DNA of 8,599 bases from a bacterium (GTDB taxonomy: Bacteria; UBA6262; WVXT01): assembly GCA_035530055.1 (NCBI GenBank), contig DATKVN010000073.1, forward strand, positions 1 to 8,599. The letters are read 5' to 3'. A model generated the notes under the pieces. That model was not told the origin of the DNA. It saw nothing but the letters and a program-made list of their open reading frames with translations, and made no database searches. The position numbers were made by a program, and so were the translations under genes. Below are positions 1 to 5,413 of the stretch, piece by piece. Numbering within the stretch: position 1 is the first letter of the stretch; each line of letters opens with the position of its first letter.

Positions 1-198
1 TTGCGACTTATCTTGGGGATTGACATTCCATGGGTAGGTTTCTCCTCCCAGCTTATTGAGAAATGTCTGATGATCAAAATCATCCACCAAAAGGATTTTG
101 CTTTCGGCATCCGGGCAGTAGATAAAAATTACCGCCGAAGCTACCAATCCAGCCAATAGAGTGGATAACCTGTTTCTCCTCATCAATTTGCACCCCAT
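1..198 (-). CDS. Secreted CBM11/CIA30-like beta-sandwich protein, N-terminal part only
   Basis: The frame stays open to base 1, so the C-terminal part lies outside the window and only 66 residues are visible. From the Met at 183 it reads a basic n-region (MRRNRLS), a hydrophobic core (TLLAGLVASAVIFIY) and then KILLVDDFD, a Gly-Gly pair and a Pro-Trp. This matches the N-terminal signature of the domain in the proteins at 3389-4402 and 4562-5245 (DDFD, LGGD, GAWD), so it is a third separate paralogue. I chose the ATG at 198 because GGGAG at 207-211 sits 8 nt upstream. The ATG at 183 is in frame and equally plausible as a signal-peptide start, with only a weak G-run upstream. It follows a PorV-like gene, as does the lipoprotein paralogue. 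Glycan binding is inferred from the domain type. Repeat R1 abuts its Shine-Dalgarno. Confidence 0.78.
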   Translation of the reverse strand, partial: MGCKLMRRNRLSTLLAGLVASAVIFIYCPDAESKILLVDDFDHQTFLNKLGGETYPWNVNPQDKSQ

Positions 199-211
199 CT
201 CCAAAACTCCC

Positions 212-257
212 GTAGGGGACGGACGCAGTTTATGCCGATTTTTCGGCGTGCCGTCCC
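212..257 (+). repeat. REP-like palindrome R1, ACGG class with nested hairpin
   Basis: Strand is given in the GTAG-to-CCC sense. The arms are GGGACGG and CCGTCCC after a GTAG foot. The usual TCT triloop is replaced by about 23 nt that contain an inner hairpin, GCCGA-TTTT-TCGGC. It is identical to R3 over 46 bp. It lies directly upstream of the Shine-Dalgarno of the gene ending at base 1. Confidence 0.88.
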
Positions 258-266
258 ATCGGCGAT

Positions 267-293
267 TGTAGGGGACGGACTCTGTGCCGTCCC
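267..293 (+). repeat. REP-like palindrome R2, ACGG class
   Basis: TGTAG foot, arms GGGACGG and CCGTCCC, inner AC/GT pairing with one unpaired G on the 3' side, and TCT loop. It sits between the two nested copies R1 and R3. Confidence 0.88.
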
Positions 294-310
294 TTCTTTT
301 GAAGTTTTTC

Positions 311-356
311 GTAGGGGACGGACGCAGTTTATGCCGATTTTTCGGCGTGCCGTCCC
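311..356 (+). repeat. REP-like palindrome R3, ACGG class with nested hairpin
   Basis: Exact 46-bp copy of R1, 99 bp away in direct orientation, with the same inner GCCGA/TCGGC hairpin. It is followed after 7 bp by R4 in the opposite orientation. Confidence 0.88.
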
Positions 357-363
357 TGTCATT

Positions 364-390
364 GGGCGACCACGGAGTGTCGCCCCTACA
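364..390 (-). repeat. REP-like palindrome R4, CGAC class
   Basis: In the GTAG sense (minus strand) the arms are GGGCGAC and GTCGCCC around AC-TCC-GT plus an unpaired G. The plus strand ends in CCCCTACA. It forms a head-to-head pair with R3. Confidence 0.88.
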
Positions 391-406
391 TTGCCATCTT
401 TCATTT

Positions 407-432
407 GGTGGCCACAGAGTGCCACCACTACA
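407..432 (-). repeat. REP-like palindrome R5, TGGC class, decayed
   Basis: GGTGGCCACAGAGTGCCACC followed by ACTACA. It lacks the outermost pair and has A in place of C in the tail. It lies flush against the TAA of the PorV-like gene ending at 433 and is preceded by the usual TTCATTT spacer. Confidence 0.8.
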
Positions 433-1317
433 TTAAAACGTTATTACCATGGAAAACAAGTGCGTGCTTCCCAGGTCATAGTGTCTCTCCCAGGCATAAT
501 CGAAACGGAAAAACCTATAGCCGAGACTTCCCCCCAGAGTAAAATTCCACTTACCCTTATCCTGATTAATCAAACCTGTTCTAAGACCTATTCCCCTCTT
601 CCGTAACCACCACTCAATTCCCAGGTGAGTCTCAACGTAACTCTCCAATAGTCTGTCCATATCGATTGCAAAGTTCATAAAGGGATTGGGTCTAAATCCT
701 ATTCCCAGCCGTAAATTGGCGGGAAGCTGGTCTTTTGCCTGGGTCTCCCACCTTATTTTTGGTCGATTGAAGTCCTGGTATAGAAGCCCCAGGTTCAAGT
801 GTCCAGCAAAAGTATTGTATAGAATACCAATGTCCGCTCCTATCCCGCTCCCTGCGTCTTTATAATCTACAGAGTAATATTTTATATTTGCTCCCAAACT
901 GAATGGGGTTGCTATTTTGACCCCATAGGTTATGATGTAGGTATTCTCCGTATAATCCATAAATTCTACATTTTTTGTCGTGTCCAGGCGTATCCAGCTA
1001 AACCCCAGCGAACCATTGCCAACATTGGGATGGACATAGCCCAGAAATTCGTAATTTATCAATCCTAAACTGAAGAGGTCTTTGTGCATTACGCTGAGCT
1101 CGCTCTTTTCTATCCGCGCTATGCCAGCAGGGTTCCAGTAGATGCTATTTCCGTCGTCACTTATTGCGGTAAAGGCATCTCCCATTCCTTTTGGTCGGGC
1201 TCCAATACCTATCCTGTCAAAAGCTCCAGCTTCTACTTTCTGTGGCGGGTGATGGGCGACGCTTAACGCAAAAGCGATTAGAACAATCCAAAAAAGTTTA
1301 TGAACTGCATGACGCAT
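433..1317 (-). CDS. PorV/UPF0164-like outer-membrane beta-barrel protein (copy 2)
   Basis: 294 residues. A signal peptide (about 1-30, hydrophobic IVLIAFALSVA) precedes the family hallmark: GARPKGMGDAF (39-49), DD at 54-55 and WNPAG (61-65). The rest alternates short amphipathic strands and turns and ends in phenylalanine (MVITF), as expected for a beta-barrel inserted by the BAM machinery. Known PorV/LptO proteins act in type IX secretion as outer-membrane carriers for cargo with a C-terminal signal domain. Many homologues outside Bacteroidota have no proven role. It lies 113 bp downstream of a FlgD-domain cargo gene and upstream of a CBM-like gene, mirroring the arrangement around 5414-6403. 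The ATG at 1317 has AAGGGA at 1327-1332, 9 nt away. A FadL-like transport barrel is the main alternative. Family membership is fairly sure; function is not. Confidence 0.9.
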   Translation of the reverse strand: MRHAVHKLFWIVLIAFALSVAHHPPQKVEAGAFDRIGIGARPKGMGDAFTAISDDGNSIYWNPAGIARIEKSELSVMHKDLFSLGLINYEFLGYVHPNVGNGSLGFSWIRLDTTKNVEFMDYTENTYIITYGVKIATPFSLGANIKYYSVDYKDAGSGIGADIGILYNTFAGHLNLGLLYQDFNRPKIRWETQAKDQLPANLRLGIGFRPNPFMNFAIDMDRLLESYVETHLGIEWWLRKRGIGLRTGLINQDKGKWNFTLGGSLGYRFFRFDYAWERHYDLGSTHLFSMVITF

Positions 1318-1337
1318 AATGTCACATCCCTTTTCCC

Positions 1338-1363
1338 GTAGGGGACGGACTCTGTGCCGTCCC
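1338..1363 (+). repeat. REP-like palindrome R6, ACGG class
   Basis: GTAG foot, arms GGGACGG and CCGTCCC, TCT loop. It lies 5 bp upstream (minus-strand sense) of the Shine-Dalgarno of the PorV-like gene starting at 1317. It is separated from R7 by only 4 bp, where most pairs have 7. Confidence 0.9.
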
Positions 1364-1367
1364 TAAC

Positions 1368-1394
1368 GGGTGGCCACGGAGTGCCACCCCTACA
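1368..1394 (-). repeat. REP-like palindrome R7, TGGC class
   Basis: Arms GGGTGGC and GCCACCC in the GTAG sense, with a TCC loop. The plus-strand tail is CCCCTACA. It abuts R8 with no spacer. Confidence 0.9.
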
Positions 1395-1421
1395 GGGCGA
1401 CCACGGAGTGTCGCCCCTACA
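1395..1421 (-). repeat. REP-like palindrome R8, CGAC class
   Basis: Arms GGGCGAC and GTCGCCC in the GTAG sense. It is in the same orientation as R7 and directly adjacent, the only head-to-tail pair with no gap. It ends 9 bp from the stop of the gene at 1431-3377. Confidence 0.9.
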
Positions 1422-1430
1422 TTGAGTTGC

Positions 1431-3377
1431 TTAGCGGATTACGCCGATGACATGTTTTACCTGGTCTGTCTTCTTGTCTAAATCCTCTGCTTCTAGAAGA
1501 TATAAGTATAAACCGTTTCTCACTAAATTTTCAGAATTATCTCTTGCATACCAGTAAATTGTATGCTCTACGTCCGGTTCTTTTTCACCCCCATCAATCT
1601 TTCTTACTAAATTCCCGGCTAAATCATAAATTTTCAAGGTTATATTCGCATAACGGGCAAGTGTAAACTTAAAACTGGCTCTGTCTTTAATCCCGTCATT
1701 GTTAGGTGAGATGGGATTGTCCGGGACAACAATACTTTGAATCAGGGAATCTCCTCTCCCTTTTCTGAAATCATCAACTTCCAGAACTTCCAGTTGATCA
1801 ATTACCAGAGTACCACTCCCGCCGTCTCCCTTGCTCACCACAAAAGAGATACCCGCAATCTTCGTTAAATCGAGCGCATCAGCAATATCGCCATTACTAT
1901 ATGTTCCACTTTTGTGGAGGGAGAGTTCTTCGTAAGGGATGGTTGCAGTCTTCCACTCCCCTCCGGTATTCGTGACGTCATAGATTTTTTTATAAAATAT
2001 AGTCCCATTCTTATCCATTACCCTCAATTCCAGGTTGTTGTCTCTTCCTGTTCCTTTATATTTAAATCTCAAAGAATCACTTCCGGCAATATTCCTTCCC
2101 CAATCTCTTTCCATTACTGTCCAATCGTCAATATCTCCCCGGTTAAATTTATAGGTCAACTGTAATGCTTTTCCATCCTGGCCAGATACGGTATCTAATG
2201 ATGTAGTCGTAACTCCCTTATCTTCATCGCATCCATAATTTTGCCAGCCGGAAATAGGAGCAGGCTCGTCCATCTTGTCCAGAACGCTAATCGGACCCCC
2301 GGAAGAACTGCCGGGCCCGGCAAATCTTATGTTGTCAATGTAAACTTTACCAGTCCTGGGAGTCTGGTCAAAGACTACGTTTACCTGCCTTACCGCGCTG
2401 GTATCGAGGCCTGCGAAATCTGCAAGGGGTATCGTCACTTCCTGATAGGCAGTGGTCACACTCCCGATGTAACTTGTAACTTGAACCTCGGGCTCAGTTC
2501 CAGGCGTATCTCCTGTATCTGCTATCTCCACCTTGAATTTTTCACCACCTGCTGCTCCCTTCACCCAGAATTTCAGGTTCTGGTATCCACTCAAGTCATA
2601 ACCGCTCTCGTCACTCCTTATAAAACTCCAGTAACCACTCCACTGTCCCGAGGAAAAATCGTAAGTAATGGAAAGAGCATAGACTCCTTCTTTAGCATTG
2701 CCAGAGTCATAGGTTATAGAAGGGTCGTAGTTTCCACCGGGCGACATAGCTCCCGCATTACCACCAAGGTCATTGGGTGGTGTGCCACAATTGAAGTTAT
2801 CGAAGAGAAGACTGACTGAGGGTGTGTTTAACTGGTAAGATTCCAAGCTGTCAATCGCAACTTTCCCACTCCCGCCTTCCGACACGTTTATAGCAAACCC
2901 TATCTGGGAAATATTTCCTCTATCCAGCGTACCATTCCCGGTTCCTTCCCAGTGGGAGAGGCTGTCAAATGTTAAAATTGATTGAGTCCAGGTGGAAATA
3001 TTTGAAAGGTTAGCCAGTTTCCTTTCAAATACATCACCGTCAGTATCGGTTATCTGAAATTTTATGTGATTGGATTCTCCTGCCCCCTTATAGTAAAACC
3101 TTACAGCATCTCCCGAAGAGATGTCCACATTGGCAAAGTCTTCTCTATTAATGGCAACCCATTCCCCGGAATCGATATCGTAGTCCAGTCGAACGGCATT
3201 CCCCGTTAAGCCACTGACTGTGGAAGTAGAGAGACTTGCTCCACTATCAGTCTCAACCGGCCAATTAGCAGATGAGTCCATGCTGTCCAGAACTTCAGCA
3301 AAACTCAAACCCGCAAGAAAAATCAGAAACAGGGAAATCGTAAGCCAATTTTTAACTGTTTTCCTGACTGTTTGCAA
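1431..3377 (-). CDS. Secreted protein with three CBM11/CIA30-like domains and a FlgD-like C-terminus
   Basis: 648 residues. Signal peptide about 1-27 (hydrophobic core, cleavage near SFA-EV). Domain 1, about 28-184, and domain 3, about 363-533, resemble each other: VLDSMD versus VLDKMD at the start, YYKG/KYKG in the core, and SGKVAIDSLE/SGTLVIDQLE at the end. Domain 2, about 190-354, instead has the DNF, PNDLGG, FWVKG and YIDNIRF signature of the proteins at 3389-4402 and 4562-5245. A Gly/Ser/Pro linker lies near 354-362. Residues 546-648 form a FlgD-like Ig domain (SPNNDG at 557-562, LKIYDLAGNLVRKI, then NGLYLYLLEA) of the kind found at the C-terminus of exported surface proteins. The start is TTG, 11 bp after the preceding gene, with a good Shine-Dalgarno. 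Glycan binding is inferred from fold resemblance. No catalytic domain is visible. Confidence 0.93.
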   Translation of the reverse strand: MQTVRKTVKNWLTISLFLIFLAGLSFAEVLDSMDSSANWPVETDSGASLSTSTVSGLTGNAVRLDYDIDSGEWVAINREDFANVDISSGDAVRFYYKGAGESNHIKFQITDTDGDVFERKLANLSNISTWTQSILTFDSLSHWEGTGNGTLDRGNISQIGFAINVSEGGSGKVAIDSLESYQLNTPSVSLLFDNFNCGTPPNDLGGNAGAMSPGGNYDPSITYDSGNAKEGVYALSITYDFSSGQWSGYWSFIRSDESGYDLSGYQNLKFWVKGAAGGEKFKVEIADTGDTPGTEPEVQVTSYIGSVTTAYQEVTIPLADFAGLDTSAVRQVNVVFDQTPRTGKVYIDNIRFAGPGSSSGGPISVLDKMDEPAPISGWQNYGCDEDKGVTTTSLDTVSGQDGKALQLTYKFNRGDIDDWTVMERDWGRNIAGSDSLRFKYKGTGRDNNLELRVMDKNGTIFYKKIYDVTNTGGEWKTATIPYEELSLHKSGTYSNGDIADALDLTKIAGISFVVSKGDGGSGTLVIDQLEVLEVDDFRKGRGDSLIQSIVVPDNPISPNNDGIKDRASFKFTLARYANITLKIYDLAGNLVRKIDGGEKEPDVEHTIYWYARDNSENLVRNGLYLYLLEAEDLDKKTDQVKHVIGVIR

Positions 3378-3383
3378 ATAGAG

Positions 3384-3390
3384 TCACCTC
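3384..3390 (-). promoter_or_regulatory. Ribosome binding site overlapping a stop codon
   Basis: GAGGTGA lies 6 nt before the TTG at 3377 and shares bases with the TGA stop of the upstream gene (3389-3391). This supports the TTG start and suggests translational coupling between the two genes. Confidence 0.75.
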
Positions 3391-4402
3391 ATTTCTCAAT
3401 AATTACCAATTCCACCCTTCTATTGAGTGCTCTCCCTTGCCAGGTATCATTTTCAGTAATCGGTTTAGCCTCTCCGTAACCCACAGCGTGTAGACGGTCG
3501 GGATCGATTCCTCCGGTTATCACCAGGTAGTTCAGAACGATTGCTGCTCTCTTTCTGGAGAGGAGAAGGTTCAACTCATCAACTCCCACGCTATCCGAAT
3601 ATCCCTCGATGCGTAGTTTATATTTGGGATTTAACTTCAAAATATCTACCATCTTGTTTATCTTGGGAAATTCTCTTGCTGAAATGTGGATGTCTCCGGA
3701 ATCAAAACTGATTATAACAGCATCGGGAAGGTATGTCTCTTTGGTCTCTTTGGCCACTTTAGCCTCTTTGGTTACTTTGACCTCTTTAGTCTCTTTGGTT
3801 TCTTCAACACCTTTACCATCGGTGAAATAGATGTCATCAAAGTAAATAATGCCTTCTTTGGGATTGCTTGTCAAATCGTCAAAGACAACCACAAATTCAG
3901 TCATTTTGCCCCAGTCGGTTATTCTTTTGAACTTATTAAGGGGGACTACCACCTTCTGCCACTCGCTGGTCACTCCGGAAACGAGGAAACTTCCCACCTG
4001 TGTGGGATTTTTCAACTCCACCTTGAACCTCTTGGTAAAACCCTTCTCTTCGTCTCCCTTGACAAAGAAGACAAGCTCTTTATAGGCTTTCAAGTCTTGG
4101 TTCTGCAACTTTGTCCAGAAGCCATTGTAGGCAGGTTCAGGAGAGTCCACATCATAGGTTAATTTCAACGAATAACCCTTATCTCCGCACTTCACCTCAG
4201 AGGAAAACGAGTCTATGCACGTCTGCGTAAAGTCGGTGGGGTCTTTGTCCCAGGCACCAAAGTCTCCTCCCAGATTGTTCGGCTTCTGTCCTGAGTCAAA
4301 ATCTGCCACCTTAAGAATTGCCCCATTGCTCGTTCCTGTCACCATGAATACCATTGATACCAGGAGAATTACTACCAGATTGATGTAATTTTTTCGAAAC
4401 AT
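3389..4402 (-). CDS. CBM11/CIA30-like domain fused to a C-terminal OmpA peptidoglycan-binding domain
   Basis: 337 residues. Signal peptide about 1-27. Beta-sandwich domain about 28-195, with DFDSGQKPNNLGG, FFVKGD, WQKVVVPL and IYFDDIYF, plus C62 and C72, a pair shared with the lipoprotein paralogue and able to form a disulfide. A Lys/Glu/Thr repeat linker spans about 200-223. The OmpA domain is about 227-336: GYSDSVG with D270, LSRKRA with R285, then GRALNRRVEL. D270 and R285 match the Asp and Arg that bind diaminopimelate in OmpA-type domains, so peptidoglycan anchoring is well supported. The protein would tether a glycan-binding-like domain in the periplasm or near the outer membrane. No barrel is present. 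The ATG at 4402 has a near-perfect Shine-Dalgarno (AAGGAGGTGA, 4406-4415). It is coupled to the downstream gene. Confidence 0.95.
   Translation of the reverse strand: MFRKNYINLVVILLVSMVFMVTGTSNGAILKVADFDSGQKPNNLGGDFGAWDKDPTDFTQTCIDSFSSEVKCGDKGYSLKLTYDVDSPEPAYNGFWTKLQNQDLKAYKELVFFVKGDEEKGFTKRFKVELKNPTQVGSFLVSGVTSEWQKVVVPLNKFKRITDWGKMTEFVVVFDDLTSNPKEGIIYFDDIYFTDGKGVEETKETKEVKVTKEAKVAKETKETYLPDAVIISFDSGDIHISAREFPKINKMVDILKLNPKYKLRIEGYSDSVGVDELNLLLSRKRAAIVLNYLVITGGIDPDRLHAVGYGEAKPITENDTWQGRALNRRVELVIIEK
3734..3802 (-). repeat. Degenerate 9-bp repeats encoding a Lys/Glu/Thr linker
   Basis: Residues 201-223 of the CBM-OmpA protein read as three-residue units such as KET, KEV, KVT, KEA and KVA. The plus strand shows repeated CTCTTTGGT-like 9-mers. 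It joins the beta-sandwich to the OmpA domain as a charged extended or helical spacer. Confidence 0.7.
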
Positions 4403-4429
4403 TCTTCACCTCCTTAACTTCCGTTCTTT

Positions 4430-4456
4430 GGGCGACCACGGAGTGTCGCCCCTACA
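4430..4456 (-). repeat. REP-like palindrome R9, CGAC class
   Basis: Arms GGGCGAC and GTCGCCC in the GTAG sense, plus-strand tail CCCCTACA. Its tail and the TGTAGGGG foot of R10 form an 8-bp inverted repeat across 8 nt (4449-4472). Confidence 0.9.
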
Positions 4457-4464
4457 TCATTTCC

Positions 4465-4491
4465 TGTAGGGGACGGACTCTGTGCCGTCCC
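4465..4491 (+). repeat. REP-like palindrome R10, ACGG class
   Basis: TGTAG foot, arms GGGACGG and CCGTCCC, TCT loop. With R11 it forms a 61-bp composite (4465-4525) bounded by TGTAGGGG and CCCCTACA, with a TTCATTT spacer. Confidence 0.92.
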
Positions 4492-4498
4492 TTCATTT

Positions 4499-4525
4499 GG
4501 GTGGCCACGGAGTGCCACCCCTACA
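4499..4525 (-). repeat. REP-like palindrome R11, TGGC class
   Basis: Arms GGGTGGC and GCCACCC in the GTAG sense, TCC loop. It is the second half of the 61-bp composite with R10. The gap beyond it to the lipoprotein stop (4526-4561) holds only A/T tracts. Confidence 0.92.
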
Positions 4526-4561
4526 TTATTTCCTGCAAAAAATCACCCTGACCCCTTTTTT

Positions 4562-5245
4562 TTATTTTGAAAAATAGAGATTATCAATATAGATTGCCCC
4601 CTCTCTATCTGTGGCTATTCTGTCCTCAAATACTATCACGAATTCAGTCATTTTGCTGAAGTCAGTAATTCCCACAAAGTTCTTAAGAGGAACAACTACT
4701 TTCTGCCAGTCTGAAGTAACTCCCTTTACATAATACTTACCCACTTCTTTCTTCGTATTTTTCAGTTCAATCTTAAACTGGGTAGTGAAACCATCCTTTT
4801 CATCGCCTTTTACATAGAAGACGAAATTTTTGTAGGGAGTAACATCGATATGTTGCAGTTTAGTCCAATAACCATTAAAGGCAGGGCTGGGAGAATCGAC
4901 ATCGTAGTCCAGCTTCATAGAGTAGCCTTTCTCTCCGCACTTGACATCAGAAGTGAAATACTCCCTGCAGGTCTGTGTCTCATCCGCAGGGTCGCGGTCC
5001 CATGCTCCTAAATCGCCTCCCACGTTATTGGGCTTTGCTCCATTATCAAAGTCGTCAATCATCAGGATGTCTCCAGGTTTTTCCACTGACACTTTCTCTT
5101 TTTTTACTACCTTCTCTTCTTTTACTACCTTTGCTTCCTTAACTGTCTTTTCCTCTTTTACTCGGTACTCCTCTAATGGAACGCATCCAAACAGAATTAA
5201 GACTCCCAGCACCACCAAAGAAGAAAAGATAACATTCTTGTCCAT
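4562..5245 (-). CDS. Lipoprotein with one CBM11/CIA30-like domain
   Basis: 227 residues. The lipobox LFGC places the lipidated Cys at 21, so this is an outer- or inner-membrane lipoprotein; V22 and P23 at +2/+3 do not look like an inner-membrane retention signal. A Lys/Glu-rich stalk (about 29-56) leads to one beta-sandwich domain (about 58-226) with DDFDNGAKPNNVGG, the C93/C103 pair, FYVKGD, WQKVVVPL and IYIDNLYF. By eye it matches the domain of the neighbouring CBM-OmpA protein at roughly two-thirds of positions, so the two are recent duplicates with different anchors. It follows the PorV-like gene at 5414-6403, separated by a repeat-filled gap. The ATG at 5245 has AAGGAGG at 5254-5260, 8 nt upstream. 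No catalytic residues are recognised; ligand unknown. Confidence 0.93.
   Translation of the reverse strand: MDKNVIFSSLVVLGVLILFGCVPLEEYRVKEEKTVKEAKVVKEEKVVKKEKVSVEKPGDILMIDDFDNGAKPNNVGGDLGAWDRDPADETQTCREYFTSDVKCGEKGYSMKLDYDVDSPSPAFNGYWTKLQHIDVTPYKNFVFYVKGDEKDGFTTQFKIELKNTKKEVGKYYVKGVTSDWQKVVVPLKNFVGITDFSKMTEFVIVFEDRIATDREGAIYIDNLYFSK
5090..5161 (-). repeat. Four 18-bp repeats encoding a VKEEKV-like stalk
   Basis: Residues 29-52 of the lipoprotein read as four six-residue units (VKEEKT, VKEAKV, VKEEKV, VKKEKV). This gives a charged stalk between the lipid anchor and the beta-sandwich. The unit differs from the three-residue unit in the neighbouring CBM-OmpA gene. Confidence 0.75.
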
Positions 5246-5286
5246 TTACAATTCCTCCTTTCTCTTTTATTTTTTGCCATTTAAAT

Positions 5287-5295
5287 ATTGTAGCA
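5287..5295 (-). promoter_or_regulatory. Possible extended -10 promoter element for the lipoprotein gene
   Basis: On the minus strand TGCTACAAT matches an extended -10 (TGn plus five of six bases of TATAAT), 41 bp before the ATG at 5245. No good -35 is seen at 17 bp; that position falls in the GCAAAGC palindrome. A weak prediction from pattern only. Confidence 0.3.
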
Positions 5296-5313
5296 GCAAA
5301 GCGTAAGCTTTGC
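5296..5313. repeat. Perfect 7-bp inverted repeat GCAAAGC/GCTTTGC
   Basis: Two 7-bp arms around the tetraloop GTAA (plus strand). It lacks the GTAG foot and the AC-TCY-GT core, so it belongs to a different palindrome family from R1-R16. It abuts R12 and the possible -10 element of the lipoprotein gene. Confidence 0.7.
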
Positions 5314-5318
5314 CTCCC

Positions 5319-5345
5319 TGTAGGGGACGGACTCTGTGCCGTCCC
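5319..5345 (+). repeat. REP-like palindrome R12, ACGG class
   Basis: TGTAG foot, arms GGGACGG and CCGTCCC, TCT loop. With R13 it forms a second 61-bp composite (5319-5379). Confidence 0.92.
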
Positions 5346-5352
5346 TTTCATT

Positions 5353-5379
5353 AGGCGGCCACGGAGTGCCGCCCCTACA
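5353..5379 (-). repeat. REP-like palindrome R13, CGGC class
   Basis: The only copy with CGGC/GCCG variable pairs. Its outermost base is A instead of G, which costs one terminal pair. Plus-strand tail CCCCTACA. Confidence 0.88.
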
Positions 5380-5380
5380 A

Positions 5381-5400
5381 TGCAGAGCTATCGCTCTACA
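5381..5400. repeat. Imperfect palindrome AGAGC-TATC-GCTCT
   Basis: A 5-bp perfect core (5384-5388 with 5393-5397) extends to 8 bp if a G-U wobble is allowed in the minus-strand transcript. The minus-strand copy begins TGTAG, like the foot of the REP-like family. It lies just after the stop of the PorV-like gene at 5414. Confidence 0.55.
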
Positions 5401-5413
5401 GCTACATTACATA

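Noticed and set aside
212-432. Cluster of similar repeats as a possible CRISPR array
   Set aside because: Copies alternate in orientation, spacers are only 0-20 bp and not unique 30-mers, and copies are dispersed over all gaps. No cas gene is present.
232-606. Plus-strand open frame of 124 codons
   Set aside because: Its first part translates the REP-like repeats and the rest is antisense to the PorV-like gene. No Shine-Dalgarno and no recognisable protein.
2241-2819. Plus-strand open frame of 192 codons
   Set aside because: Fully antisense to the secreted three-domain gene, whose domains are clear. The translation has no recognisable motif.
3686-4162. Plus-strand open frame of 158 codons with LFGLFGHF-like repeats
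   Set aside because: The apparent hydrophobic repeat is the antisense reading of the Lys/Glu/Thr linker codons in the CBM-OmpA gene.
4534-4562. A-tract and T-tract after the lipoprotein gene as an intrinsic terminator
   Set aside because: On the minus strand the T-tract is preceded only by a 3-bp TCA/TGA stem or a weak A/T pairing. There is no GC-rich hairpin, so I do not call it.
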